From: JAFMJV01 sp034436555
GTDB taxonomy: Bacteria > Chloroflexota > Limnocylindria > Limnocylindrales > CSP1-4
Assembly (NCBI GenBank): GCA_034436555.1
Contig: DAOTUU010000061.1
Coordinates: forward strand, 62,001-126,000
Direction of reading: 5' to 3'
DNA: 64,000 nt
Of this stretch, positions 36,210 through 45,031 are shown one piece after another. The notes below the pieces were generated by a model. That model searched no databases, was not told the origin of the DNA, and saw only the letters and a program-made list of their open reading frames with translations. The first letter of the stretch is position 1, and every line of letters begins with the position of its first letter. The translations under genes were made by a program, and so were the position numbers.

Positions 36210-37649
36210 TCAGGTCGGTCCGGCGGTCGGCGTGGACGAGGCCGTGTTGACCCCGCGCAGCTTGGCGACCTGGGCGAGCATCGGGATGGCGGGACTGATG
36301 ACCGGTTCGGGGTCCGGCTTGGGCCAGGCGCCGCTGGCGGTCTCGGTGCGCGCGAAGGCCTCGACCACCCGAGGGTCGAACTGGATGCCCGCGTACTTGC
36401 GCAACTCCGCCAGGGCCTCTCGCGCGCCCATCGGGTTGGGCCGATAGGGACGGATGGCGGTCATCGCCTCGAACGCGTCCGCGACATGCAGGATCCGCGC
36501 CAGAAGCGGGATCTCCTCCCCGATGAGGGCCCGCTCCGCGTCGCCCATCTTGACCTTGGGATAGCCGGAGCCGTTGTACCACTGGTGGTGATGGAGGATC
36601 ACCGGCAGGATTGGCTCCAGCGCCTCCACGTCGCGCAGGATGTCGCGTCCCTTCTCTGGGTGGGCGTTCATTGCCATGCGCTCCTCCCGGTTGAGCCGCG
36701 ACGGCTTCAGCAGGACCGCGTCGGGGATGCCGATCTTGCCCACATCGTGCAGCAGGCCGCCCCACTGGAGGCTCTCCAGGTCCGCCTCAGAGACGCCCAT
36801 CTCCTGGCCGATCTCCATCGCGATCGTGGAGACGTTCTCGGAGTGCTGCTTCGTCGAGGGATCCCGGGCGTCGATGGCCGACGCCAGCGCCTTGATGGTC
36901 TGGGTGAACATCTTGCGAATCTCGACGACCGACTGGTACGCCGCCCGCGTCGTGTACAGCGGAATCGCAAACACCACGGCAACCAGATACCGAACGTTCA
37001 GATACGCCAGGACCATGAGCCACGCCATTGGGACAAGGCCAACCAGCGTCAGCCCATATGAGCGAATGCTCGCCGCAAAGACGCTAGAGAGGCGACGCTG
37101 CTGCACGATAGCGACGCCAGCCGACGTCAGGAACGCCTCGACCAGGAAGTAGGCAGCGCCTGCGGTTAGGGCAGCAGCGAGCGTAGCCACGGACATGGTT
37201 TGAGTACCCGGCGTGAGCCAACCAGGAATCAGGAGCCAGTACACCCACCCAGCCAGCGCCGCGCTGATCGCAGTCGACGAGTGGTTGGTCAGGGTGCCCC
37301 ACCACGGCACCCGTCCTCGCAACTCGCGTGCATCCCATGTACCCAAGAGCGCGACAACCGCCGCTCCAAACGGCCCAAATAGGAGCGCAGTCGCGAGAAG
37401 GGGGGCGATAAAGGTGCTTACAACCGGACCGCGTGGAATCTCGACAGGGAAGAGCGTCGCAATGAAGGTGATGAATGTCCAGAATGCGACGTCCTCGACC
37501 CCGAACGCCCCCGCCGTGGCGAAGCTGATCGGATGGGCCGATGCCGAAAGGAGTGTCAGCATCGTCGCGGTCATCACAACCGCACAAACGAAGACGCGGA
37601 GCGGCTTGGTCAATTGTGTGCCAGTCGTGCGAAGGGTCGTCCCACACAC
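36210..37649 (-). CDS. membrane-bound HD-GYP domain phosphodiesterase
   Basis: This is a 479-residue protein with about seven membrane helices in residues 15-240 (a MASE-like sensor region) and a C-terminal HD-GYP domain (about 255-440): HSENVSTIAMEIGQEMG, LLHDVGKIGIPDAVL with the HD pair, HPEKGRDIL, ILHHHQWYNGSGYP, and RILHVADAFEAMTAIRPYR. Such domains hydrolyse cyclic di-GMP or related dinucleotides; the GYP motif is intact. The start is uncertain: GTG 37649 lies on top of a TATTGT hexamer, and TTG 37613 is an alternative. The GC content drops sharply within the gene, in its membrane half. Confidence 0.88.
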   Translation of the reverse strand: MCGTTLRTTGTQLTKPLRVFVCAVVMTATMLTLLSASAHPISFATAGAFGVEDVAFWTFITFIATLFPVEIPRGPVVSTFIAPLLATALLFGPFGAAVVALLGTWDARELRGRVPWWGTLTNHSSTAISAALAGWVYWLLIPGWLTPGTQTMSVATLAAALTAGAAYFLVEAFLTSAGVAIVQQRRLSSVFAASIRSYGLTLVGLVPMAWLMVLAYLNVRYLVAVVFAIPLYTTRAAYQSVVEIRKMFTQTIKALASAIDARDPSTKQHSENVSTIAMEIGQEMGVSEADLESLQWGGLLHDVGKIGIPDAVLLKPSRLNREERMAMNAHPEKGRDILRDVEALEPILPVILHHHQWYNGSGYPKVKMGDAERALIGEEIPLLARILHVADAFEAMTAIRPYRPNPMGAREALAELRKYAGIQFDPRVVEAFARTETASGAWPKPDPEPVISPAIPMLAQVAKLRGVNTASSTPTAGPT

Positions 37650-37653
37650 AATA

Positions 37654-37676
37654 GGGGAGGGCGCCAGGCCCTCCCC
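37654..37676 (-). terminator. 9-bp GC-rich hairpin between the micro-ORFs and the HD-GYP gene
   Basis: GGGGAGGGC (37654-37662) pairs with GCCCTCCCC (37668-37676) around a 5-nt loop. On the minus strand it follows the micro-ORF stop by about 30 nt and is itself followed by TATTGTGTGT, so it is a good candidate terminator for the micro-ORF transcript. Confidence 0.55.
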
Positions 37677-37705
37677 ATGACTCGGTAGTACTGGCGTCAG
37701 TCAGC

Positions 37706-37798
37706 CTAGAGCACTCGGAGACCTGATCCGCCGGCGACTGCGGTGATCGCCACGCTGACAAGTACTACGGTCGTTCTCCAGGCGGTACGCCACGCCAT
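37706..37798 (-). CDS. 30-residue hydrophobic micro-ORF
   Basis: ATG 37798 overlaps the stop of the upstream micro-ORF (TGATG) and encodes a 30-residue peptide: a basic, Trp-containing start (MAWRTAWRTT), then a hydrophobic run (VVLVSVAITAVAG). It could be a small membrane peptide. No ribosome-binding site is needed if translation is coupled. I do not recognise the family. Confidence 0.4.
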   Translation of the reverse strand: MAWRTAWRTTVVLVSVAITAVAGGSGLRVL

Positions 37799-37953
37799 CA
37801 GAAGATCTTGGTGCCTGCGTTCGGCTCCATTGCGTGCCCTTTCTGGACCGGAACGGTCCTCGTGCCCAGCCGGTTCGGGAGTTGCACCACTGGCTTCACG
37901 ACGCCCCAAGTGCCCGAGTTACAGGCGCCGCTTCTAAGCTCCGAACCATTCAT
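37798..37953 (-). CDS. 51-residue micro-ORF of unknown function
   Basis: ATG 37953 opens a 51-codon frame ending at TGA 37798. The peptide contains one Cys and one Trp near its start (SGACNSGTWGVVKP) and a basic, Gly/Thr-rich C-terminal half (LGTRTVPVQKGH). AGGAGG lies just upstream, only 2 nt from the ATG, and overlaps the right arm of a 20-bp palindrome. It sits between a giant regulator and a membrane HD-GYP protein on the same strand. It might be a peptide signal, a modified-peptide precursor or chance; conservation is needed to decide. Confidence 0.4.
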   Translation of the reverse strand: MNGSELRSGACNSGTWGVVKPVVQLPNRLGTRTVPVQKGHAMEPNAGTKIF

Positions 37954-37958
37954 GGCCT

Positions 37959-37978
37959 CCTAGTACCGCGGTACTAGG
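37959..37978. promoter_or_regulatory. 20-bp perfect palindrome upstream of the micro-ORFs
   Basis: CCTAGTACCGCGGTACTAGG is identical to its reverse complement. It lies 5 nt before the micro-ORF start, where it could be an operator on DNA or a hairpin over the ribosome-binding site in RNA. A second, smaller inverted repeat (GTAGG-ACTA-CCTAC, 38023-38036) lies further upstream, and loose AGTACT copies occur near 37687 and 37761. Confidence 0.6.
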
Positions 37979-38049
37979 CGACCACCTGCAGAGTGCCGAA
38001 CCGATGTCCATGGCAGGCATAAGTAGGACTACCTACGGAGCATCAGTGC

Positions 38050-41000
38050 CTAGTCTCGGCTGACTGACTCGAGAACCGTCTGAAGGGGTGCGGCGGGCTC
38101 TCCGAACTCACGCTCATGTTCGAGCGCGAACTGCCGGTACAGGTGCCGAGCAGCCGCTTCGGACCCTGAAAGGAACAGGGATGCGGCGAGAAGCGGTTTG
38201 AGTTCGAGTGCCTCCGGATCGATCGCAATCGCATGGCGAAGAATCGCGGACGCCTCTGGGGCTCGCGCCGGCATGCGGGCCTTAGCCGCCTGCTCCACCA
38301 GGTCCAGGAATGCCGAGTGGACATGGTCGCGCCAGCGAAGCGCCCATTCCTCATACTCGAATTCCGGGGCGAAGCGGCCTCCGTATGCTTGGATGACCGA
38401 CATCGCCTCAGCAGAGCCAGGCCGTTTGGTACACAATTCCGCTGCCTGTCGTGCGAAGGCAGCACTGTCGACATGGACGAGGTCTGAGGCGAGGTATATC
38501 AGGTCGGTCTCTACCGGCACGTATTCGACGAGGGGTCGACCATCGTCCTTGTCGGACACCAGCTCTTGTCGAAGGAAGTACAGTGTTTGGTGCAGACTGT
38601 TAGAGGCCTGCGACGGTCCCTGGTCCGGCCACAGCGCCTCAAAGACCTGCTCCCGAGTGGCAGTGTGTCGAGGTCGACTAACCAGGTAGAGCAGCAGCGT
38701 GGCGGCTCGACGTCTGACGTCAGCCAGCATGACCTGACGCTCGGCCAATACCATCGACGTTTGGCCGAGATCGTGAATCATTAGCGTCGGACTGATTCTC
38801 TTTGCGAGCTGGCTGGATAGCGTATTGTCTCGCACGGACCTCTTACGCTTCTGCTCCCAGTCTCGGATGATGCTCACATCTTCCGCTAACCCCACACTCG
38901 CGAGCAGGGTGGCCGTAGTTCGCCCATTGACGGAGGTGGCCATGGTCAAGGCACGACGAAGTGATGGTCGCCAGCGCTGTGGCCACTTCCTCACATGCGC
39001 GCCCAAGGATGTGGGTACCGTCTTCAACTGATTCAATGCGGGAGCGACTGCGTCGACCGCGACCAGAAGAGCGGACGCGCTGAGCACCATCCGTTCTTCC
39101 AGGATGTCCACAAGTCCATCGATATCGGAATCGATGATCGTGGACAGGAGCGTTATGTAAGGAAACCATCTCTTACAGTGCAACCGAGTCAACTCCAAGC
39201 CGGACTCTCGGATGTGAACGGCGGCTTCTGCAGGACTTAGATTCGCAATAGCGGAGAAGGCTCGGACTACGAGCACGAACCCCGTCTGATTGATGTCGAA
39301 TTGCGACGTTTGGGCACGGCACGCGTGTAGCCAAGCGCCGGCGGAATTGCCGCGTGCAAGCTGGAGGCACGCCTCCGCGGCATGCATGACACTGGTCGAA
39401 AGTGGCGACCGCGAGCCAGTGCCAAGAGAGTCCCACCCCGCCTTGATGAGACCGCCAGCATCCCGCGAGTGTCCGGTCCAGAGCAGCAGGAGCGCGGCTT
39501 CAGCGAGTGCGTCTGGGTGCAGGACTGGACGACGTACCGCCGCGTTCGCTGTCAGCAGGGCGCCGTCGTGGTCTTCGAGCTCAAATTGCGCGTGGGCCAT
39601 CGCGACCATCGCCGACGCGGTCTGCCCCTCGTCGCTCTCGGCCATGCCGAGGCTTTCGACGGCCAGGCGGCCCTCGCGAAGCGCCTCATCAAGAGCCCGC
39701 TGGGCAAGCAGCGTCAGACAGAGGTTGTGTCTCGCGAGACCAACGTAGAGGTGGAGCCCCTGGCGTCCTGCCTCGTCCGCAAGACGGCTCACGGAGGATA
39801 TGGCACCACGAGCGTCGAGTGCGGTGCATAGGTCGAACCAAGCGCGCGCGATGAGCGCAAGGAACGGCGGCGCCTCACCGTCGTTGATCACGTCATTCAG
39901 GACCTCGGGGACTCGGTCGTGATCGGGTGTACTGTCTAGGGCGCTCGCGGTGGCAAGACGCACCAGTGCACGATCCCGGCCGCTTGCAAGCGCGTGACTG
40001 TCCAGGCCACGAAGCAGTTGTAGGGCGGATGGGGCGTCCCCCGAAGTCGTAAGGCCCCGGGCTTGAATGACAAGCACGGGGGGAGTGGGAACCAAATGTG
40101 GAATCCGATCTAGTAGCCTGAGTGCTGCGCCGACAGCACCGGTGCCGAGGGCGATGATGGTGGCGTCGCCGATGACGCGCATCGCCTGCTCGCCCTCGCC
40201 CGCTTCGATGAAATGGTGCGCGGAGGTCGGCCAATGCGACGGCTCGGCAGCTTCGGCCACGCGCAGATGCATGCGGCGGAGGGTCTCGACCGACGTCGTC
40301 ACGGAGAGATGGCTCGCGAGGAACTCGCGGAGAAGCGGGTGGAAACGACGGCTCGCGCTGCGCGCCGAATTGCGACTCATCAGGCCGAGTTCGTCGGCAT
40401 CGTCGAGCGCAGCCTCGACCCTGCGGATCGGCGGCGCGTCATCCAGCACCGAGAGTGCCGCGGACACCCAGGCCGGGACGATCCGGTCGAGGATGGAGGC
40501 ATGCAGCAGGATCTGCTGCATCTGGACCGTCTGGCGGCCCAGGACTTCCTCGGCCAGGAAGTCGTAGAGCGGTTCGTGACTGCCTGCCAGCGCCCGGATG
40601 AAGCCCTTCACCTCAGCCTTGCGCTGGCCGCGCAGGGAGGAGTAGATCAGTGCAAGGCTGGCACCCCAGCCCTCGGTCCTGGACTCCACGATGCCCACCA
40701 GGTCGCCGTCGAGCGGGATGCGGTAGCCGACGCGGAACAGATCGTCGGTCTCCTCGCGCGTGAACCGCAGGTCGTCCGTGCCCAGCGACACCACGTTGCC
40801 CTGCGCTGTCTGCCGGCCGAGCCGCAGATCCGGCTTGCCGCGCCCACTCAGCACGAGCGACAGGTGCTCTGGTGCCCGGTCGATGAGCCGCTCGAGGACG
40901 GCGCGCACATCGGTGTTCCCCTGGATGTGCTGGATGTCATCCACGATCAGGACGGTGGGCTCGACGACCGCCGCGTTGAGTTCCGCGATGAGCTGGCCGG

Positions 41001-41457
41001 TCGCCTGCTCGCACGTCACCCCGAGGGTGGCGATGTGACCGAGGAGACGAAGCGTGGCGCTCCCGAAGTCCGGCTGGCCCTCCTGGAACGCGGCGACCAG
41101 GTAGCTGATGAACGTCGCCCATTCCGCGTCCACCGGATCCAGCTTGAGCCACCGGACGGTCCGGACGGTCCGGCGCGCCCAGTCCGCCAGCAGCGTGGTC
41201 TTGCCGAACCCCGCCTCCGCCGCGAGCACACGGACGCGCTCGTCCGTGTGGCGATCCATCCACTCCAGCAGTCGTGGGCGGGCGAGCGTGGAATCCCGGA
41301 GGACCGGGGCACGCACCTTGCTCCGGATGATGATGTCCGACGAAGGGTCGAGCGGAGCATCCTCCGCGCTCCCTGGCACGGTGGGCGGCATCAGGTCCGA
41401 CTGGAAGTCATCCCGCGCCGGGGTGTCTGAAGGCAATGCGACGGTGGGCTCGGCCAT
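38050..41457 (-). CDS. giant MalT-type STAND ATPase fused to a SARP-like BTAD domain
   Basis: This is a 1135-residue regulator. Residues 45-330 form an NTPase of the MalT/AfsR class (Walker A AAEAGFGKTTLLADWARR, Walker B TVLIVDDIQHI). Residues 380-870 are helical repeats that look like TPR. Residues 890-985 look like an OmpR-type winged helix (TLLLYLVSRPRHTATREQVFEALWPD), and the C-terminus (about 990-1135) is a BTAD domain. Such proteins are large signal-integrating activators. ATG 41457 starts the frame. The N-terminal third is GC-rich like the chromosome; from about 40.13 kb down to the stop the coding sequence is much poorer in GC. The target may be the micro-ORFs just downstream. Confidence 0.85.
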   Translation of the reverse strand: MAEPTVALPSDTPARDDFQSDLMPPTVPGSAEDAPLDPSSDIIIRSKVRAPVLRDSTLARPRLLEWMDRHTDERVRVLAAEAGFGKTTLLADWARRTVRTVRWLKLDPVDAEWATFISYLVAAFQEGQPDFGSATLRLLGHIATLGVTCEQATGQLIAELNAAVVEPTVLIVDDIQHIQGNTDVRAVLERLIDRAPEHLSLVLSGRGKPDLRLGRQTAQGNVVSLGTDDLRFTREETDDLFRVGYRIPLDGDLVGIVESRTEGWGASLALIYSSLRGQRKAEVKGFIRALAGSHEPLYDFLAEEVLGRQTVQMQQILLHASILDRIVPAWVSAALSVLDDAPPIRRVEAALDDADELGLMSRNSARSASRRFHPLLREFLASHLSVTTSVETLRRMHLRVAEAAEPSHWPTSAHHFIEAGEGEQAMRVIGDATIIALGTGAVGAALRLLDRIPHLVPTPPVLVIQARGLTTSGDAPSALQLLRGLDSHALASGRDRALVRLATASALDSTPDHDRVPEVLNDVINDGEAPPFLALIARAWFDLCTALDARGAISSVSRLADEAGRQGLHLYVGLARHNLCLTLLAQRALDEALREGRLAVESLGMAESDEGQTASAMVAMAHAQFELEDHDGALLTANAAVRRPVLHPDALAEAALLLLWTGHSRDAGGLIKAGWDSLGTGSRSPLSTSVMHAAEACLQLARGNSAGAWLHACRAQTSQFDINQTGFVLVVRAFSAIANLSPAEAAVHIRESGLELTRLHCKRWFPYITLLSTIIDSDIDGLVDILEERMVLSASALLVAVDAVAPALNQLKTVPTSLGAHVRKWPQRWRPSLRRALTMATSVNGRTTATLLASVGLAEDVSIIRDWEQKRKRSVRDNTLSSQLAKRISPTLMIHDLGQTSMVLAERQVMLADVRRRAATLLLYLVSRPRHTATREQVFEALWPDQGPSQASNSLHQTLYFLRQELVSDKDDGRPLVEYVPVETDLIYLASDLVHVDSAAFARQAAELCTKRPGSAEAMSVIQAYGGRFAPEFEYEEWALRWRDHVHSAFLDLVEQAAKARMPARAPEASAILRHAIAIDPEALELKPLLAASLFLSGSEAAARHLYRQFALEHEREFGEPAAPLQTVLESVSRD

Positions 41458-41530
41458 GTCTGCATGTTCGCCGCCGCTCCTCGACCGGCACTTATCGAGG
41501 CTGTGGATAACTCGGCGATGCTCCCCCTGC

Positions 41531-41743
41531 CTACTGGGCCCCGCCTTCGTACTCGAAATGGATCTTCAGCTCCACGCGGTACTCGGCGATCTGACCCTCC
41601 GACACGCGCGCGGATGACCGGACCACCTCCACCTCACGAATGTTGCGCACCGTCCGTGAGGCCACCTGGACCGCGTGCCGCACGGCGTCACTGAAGGAGT
41701 CGGGACTGGTCCCGACCATCTCCCTGATGATGATGGTGCCCAT
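41531..41743 (-). CDS. dodecin-family flavin-binding protein
   Basis: This is a 70-residue protein with the whole dodecin pattern: EMVGTSPDSFSDAVRHAVQVAS, then TVRNIREVEVVRSSARVSEG, then AEYRVELKIHFEYEG. Dodecins form hollow 12-mers that store riboflavin, FMN or FAD (or coenzyme A in some). The length is typical. It lies head to head with the secreted-protein gene and about 70 nt from the start of the giant regulator. Confidence 0.93.
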   Translation of the reverse strand: MGTIIIREMVGTSPDSFSDAVRHAVQVASRTVRNIREVEVVRSSARVSEGQIAEYRVELKIHFEYEGGAQ

Positions 41744-41846
41744 CAGCGCGCTGTCCTCCGCTATCCCTGTGGTCTACCGGGCGAAGTGTAGGCGGCGCTG
41801 CCGATGGGCAGGGAACCGGTTCGATGGACCGATCGTCTTGCCGCCC

Positions 41847-42749
41847 ATGCCGACCAACAGCCAGCGCCGGACTCCCCGGCGCGTCCTCTCCACCCTTCCC
41901 CTCGCGGGAGCGCTCCTGGCGGTGACCGCCGGCTCGGCGCTTGCGCAGTCCCCCTCCACCGCGCCGATCGGCGCCATCGACCACCCCACCGGATCGACCG
42001 ACATCATCCTGTCGATGGAGACCGGTGGGGGCTTCGTCCCCTTCGGCTACCTCATCACGCAGGCTCCGACGTTCGTGCTGTATGGCGACGGCACGGCCAT
42101 CTTCCGCCCGTCGGAGCCGGTGGGCGACGGCCAGACCTACACGCCCTTCGTCCAGGCCGAGCTGTCCCCAGAGCAGGTCGATGCGCTCCTGGCGTACGCA
42201 CTCTCCGTGGGTCGGCTTGCCGATGCCGCCAACAGCTACATGGTCAGACAGGTGACGGACGCGCCCACCACCCTGTTCACGATCGATGCGGCCGGCATCG
42301 ACAAGGCGGTGAGCGTGTATGCCCTTGGCATCGCGACCCCGGAAGGAGCAGACGCCGAGTACTACGCGGCGTTCGAGGACCTGGCGACCCTGCTGGCCAC
42401 CTTCGAGCAGCAGGTCGAGAAGGGCAACGTGGTCTCCGCCGAGGTGTACCAGCCGGAGGCCTACCGCGTCGTCCTCGCCCTCACCGATGGATCCACCGAC
42501 GCGGCCATCGGGTGGCCGTGGGCTGATCTCACGATCGCAGACTTCACGACCTTCCCGGATAACCCGAACTGGATGTACGCGGCGATGACGCCGGAGCAGC
42601 TGGCTGCGATCACGACCGTTCCCTCCGGTGGAGGTTCGGGCGTCACGGTCATGGCACCCGATGGACCGACCGCGTATCAGGTCTACTGGAGACCCTTGCT
42701 GCCGGGCGAAGCCGTGGCGCCTCCCGTCGTCGGCGGCAAGGGATTCTGA
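41847..42749 (+). CDS. secreted protein of unknown function
   Basis: This is a 300-residue protein with a Sec-type signal peptide: a basic start (RRTPRR), a hydrophobic core (LPLAGALLAVTAGSALA) and an AxA-like cleavage site before QSPSTAP. The mature part looks folded (many Tyr, Phe and Asp; FGYLITQAPTFVLYGDGTAIF and AELSPEQVDALLAYALSVG) and contains no Cys. I do not recognise a family. Upstream frame extension exists but lacks sense; ATG 41847 is chosen by the signal peptide. It is followed by a strong hairpin and the convergent dnaB. Confidence 0.75.
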   Translation: MPTNSQRRTPRRVLSTLPLAGALLAVTAGSALAQSPSTAPIGAIDHPTGSTDIILSMETGGGFVPFGYLITQAPTFVLYGDGTAIFRPSEPVGDGQTYTPFVQAELSPEQVDALLAYALSVGRLADAANSYMVRQVTDAPTTLFTIDAAGIDKAVSVYALGIATPEGADAEYYAAFEDLATLLATFEQQVEKGNVVSAEVYQPEAYRVVLALTDGSTDAAIGWPWADLTIADFTTFPDNPNWMYAAMTPEQLAAITTVPSGGGSGVTVMAPDGPTAYQVYWRPLLPGEAVAPPVVGGKGF

Positions 42750-42766
42750 GGTCGGTGCATGGCGAC

Positions 42767-42794
42767 GGGGTCCGGGGTCTCGTCTCCGGACCCC
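42767..42794. terminator. hairpin between convergent secreted-protein and dnaB genes
   Basis: GGGGTCCGG (42767-42775) pairs with CCGGACCCC (42786-42794) around a 10-nt loop. It lies 17 nt after one stop and 8 nt before the other, so it can serve both strands. Confidence 0.6.
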
Positions 42795-42802
42795 CGCCCA
42801 GC

Positions 42803-44164
42803 TCAGTGATACGTGTTGGCTGGGTAGCGCCCCTCCTCCACCGCTGAGACGAAGCGCGTCTGCCGCTTCTTGAACCACAGGGTGGCCTCGCCGGTGGGGC
42901 CGTTCCTGTGTTTGGCGAGCTTCAGCTTCACGATCTCGCCGTCGTGGTCCTGGTCATCCGCCCCCCGCTCCTTCTCCCGCCACAGGAACATCACGAGGTC
43001 CGCGTCCTGCTCGATCGATCCGGATTCCCGGAGGTCTGACAGCCGTGGCTCGCGGGACTCCCGCATCTCTGCCTGGCGGGACAGCTGGCTCAGTGCGATG
43101 AGCGGCACCTGGAGCTCCCGGGCGAGCGCCTTGAGCCCACGCGAGATCTCCGCCACTTCCTGGACACGGTTCGCGTCCCGGCTCTGGATGGAGGACTGCA
43201 TCAACTGCAGATAGTCGACGATCAACAGGTCCAGGCCGGTCTCCGCCTGAAGTCGGCGCGCCTTGGTCCGCAGCTCCATCGTGGTGATGTTGGGCGTATC
43301 GTCGATGAAGATCGGTGCCTCTGACAGCGTGTTCATGGCGGGCGCGAGACGCGTGAAGTCCATCTCCTCGAGGAAGCCGGTGCGGAGCCGCTGCGAGTCG
43401 ATGTCCGCCACCGAGCTGAGGAGCCGCAGCACGAGTTGCTCCTTGCTCATCTCGAGCTGGAAGATCCCGACGGTCTTGCCCTCCTTCACCGCGGCATGCT
43501 CCGCGATGTTGAGGGCGAAGCTCGTCTTGCCGATGGACGGTCGGGCGGCGAGGATGATGAGGTCCGACTTCTGGAGCCCGGTGGTCATGGCATCGAGGTC
43601 CGGGAACCCGGTGCGGATGCCGCTGACCTCGCCCTTGTGCTGGTGGAGGTAGTCCAGCCGGTCATATGCCGAATGGAGCAGGGTGCGCAGCGGCGAGAAG
43701 CCGGAGGCGACACGCTTCTGGCTGACCGCGAAGAGCTCCTGCTCAGCCCTGTCGATGCTCAGCTCGACATCCTGCGACTCGTCATACCCGATGCCGGCGA
43801 TCCGTCCTGCCGCCGAGATCAGTCCGCGGAGCACCGCCTTGCGCTCCACGATGCGGGCGTAGTAGACCGCGTTGACCGCGGTGGGCGTGAGGTTGATGAG
43901 GCTGGTCAGATACGCCGCTCCGCCCACCGCATCCAGGAGCCCCTGTCGCTCCAGGACCTCGGAGACGGTGACCAGATCGACGGGCTCACGCCGCTCCGAA
44001 AGCTCCAGGACCGCGGCGTACACCGTGCCATGCGCCTGGCGATAGAAGTCCTGCGGCCGGAGGAGCTCCGCCACCTCGATGATGGCGTCACGGTCGATGA
44101 GCAGGGCGCCGAGCACCGACTGCTCGGCCTCGATCGATTGCGGCGGCAGACGGTCGATGGACAC
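42803..44164 (-). CDS. dnaB: replicative DNA helicase DnaB
   Basis: This is a 453-residue helicase that unwinds DNA at the fork as a hexamer. The N-terminal helical domain (PPQSIEAEQSVLGALLIDRDAI, then LSINLTPTAVNA-like TSLINLTPTAVNAVYYARIV) occupies residues 6-150. The RecA-like core has Walker A ARPSIGKTSFALNIA at about residue 205, EMSKEQLVLRLLS, DLLIVDYLQLM (Walker B), and SQLSRQAEMRESREP. Length and order are normal. It lies downstream of lexA on the same strand with a 190-bp gap. Confidence 0.97.
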   Translation of the reverse strand: MSIDRLPPQSIEAEQSVLGALLIDRDAIIEVAELLRPQDFYRQAHGTVYAAVLELSERREPVDLVTVSEVLERQGLLDAVGGAAYLTSLINLTPTAVNAVYYARIVERKAVLRGLISAAGRIAGIGYDESQDVELSIDRAEQELFAVSQKRVASGFSPLRTLLHSAYDRLDYLHQHKGEVSGIRTGFPDLDAMTTGLQKSDLIILAARPSIGKTSFALNIAEHAAVKEGKTVGIFQLEMSKEQLVLRLLSSVADIDSQRLRTGFLEEMDFTRLAPAMNTLSEAPIFIDDTPNITTMELRTKARRLQAETGLDLLIVDYLQLMQSSIQSRDANRVQEVAEISRGLKALARELQVPLIALSQLSRQAEMRESREPRLSDLRESGSIEQDADLVMFLWREKERGADDQDHDGEIVKLKLAKHRNGPTGEATLWFKKRQTRFVSAVEEGRYPANTYH

Positions 44165-44233
44165 GCATCACTCCATGGGCGGCGACGGAACGCGCGGTGG
44201 CACAGGCAGCAGATGGTGGCGGTGTGGTGTCGC

Positions 44234-44249
44234 GGGCCGCTAGCGGCCC
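44234..44249. repeat. 16-bp perfect palindrome between lexA and dnaB
   Basis: GGGCCGCTAGCGGCCC reads the same on both strands. It lies in the 190-bp lexA-dnaB gap, which also contains short inverted pieces (TGTGGA and TCCACA). It could be part of a terminator for lexA or an operator; no SOS box is present there. Confidence 0.5.
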
Positions 44250-44354
44250 ATCCACGGACCTCGTCCACGAGATGCCACGCCGCCGCGTCCACGCTGTGGA
44301 CGATGTGTGGAGATCATCCACCCCCAGGCTGCCGCGCAGACCAGGGGGGCGGGG

Positions 44355-45005
44355 TCAGTCCACGCGCCGGATGACGCCGATGAGCTTGCCCTGGATGCGG
44401 ACGTCCTCATAGAACATGGGAGCGTACGCGTCATTGGCAGGCTGGAGCCGGACGCGGCCCTTCTCGCGGAAGAACTGCTTGAGCGTGACGGCGTTCTCCT
44501 CCACCTGGGCCACGACGATGTCCCCGTTCTTGGCGGATTGCTGCGGCCGGATGACCACGAAGTCCCCATCCGTGATGTGGGCGTTGACCATGGAGTCCCC
44601 CCGGACACGCAGCACGTAGGCGTCTCCGCTGGGAGCCATCATCTCCGGCACGGAGATCGTCTCGCTGGCGTCCTGATACGCCTCGATCGGTCCGCCCGCC
44701 GCGATCTCCCCGATCACCGGCAGCACATGGATGGCCGCTGTGCCCGACTGCGGCACCAGCTCCGAGCTGAGGCCGAGATTCAGGGCCGCCGTGGGTGTCA
44801 GTCTGAGGGCCCGCGATCGCGTCGCCCCCCGCTCCAGATACCCGTCCTTCTCCAGGGCGGACAGATGGTGATGAACCGCCGAGGTGGATGCGAGCCCGAC
44901 GGCTGTCGCGATCTCACGCACGGACGGCGGATAGCCACGCGCTCGCAGCGTGGCCGAGATGTAGTCGATGATGCGCTGCTTGCGCAACGCATCGTGCTTG
45001 GTCAC
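44355..45005 (-). CDS. lexA: SOS response repressor LexA
   Basis: This is a 216-residue repressor-protease. The winged HTH (KQRIIDYISATLRARGYPPS, then REIATAVGLASTSAVHHHLSAL) occupies residues 8-65. The self-cleavage site is Ala-Gly in GEIAAGGPIEA; the catalytic Ser is in RVRGDSMVNA and the Lys in ENAVTLKQF. RecA-bound DNA triggers cleavage and derepresses repair genes. GTG 45005 has AAGGAGG upstream. Its own promoter holds an SOS box, so it is autoregulated. dnaB downstream may share part of the transcript. Confidence 0.97.
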   Translation of the reverse strand: MTKHDALRKQRIIDYISATLRARGYPPSVREIATAVGLASTSAVHHHLSALEKDGYLERGATRSRALRLTPTAALNLGLSSELVPQSGTAAIHVLPVIGEIAAGGPIEAYQDASETISVPEMMAPSGDAYVLRVRGDSMVNAHITDGDFVVIRPQQSAKNGDIVVAQVEENAVTLKQFFREKGRVRLQPANDAYAPMFYEDVRIQGKLIGVIRRVD

Positions 45006-45031
45006 GGGGCGCCTCCTTGCAGGTGCACGTC

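Noticed and set aside
41502..41510. A perfect DnaA box (TTATCCACA on the minus strand) 1.3 kb from dnaB, considered as an origin
   Set aside because: It is a single box with no cluster, no AT-rich unwinding element and no dnaA or dnaN nearby.
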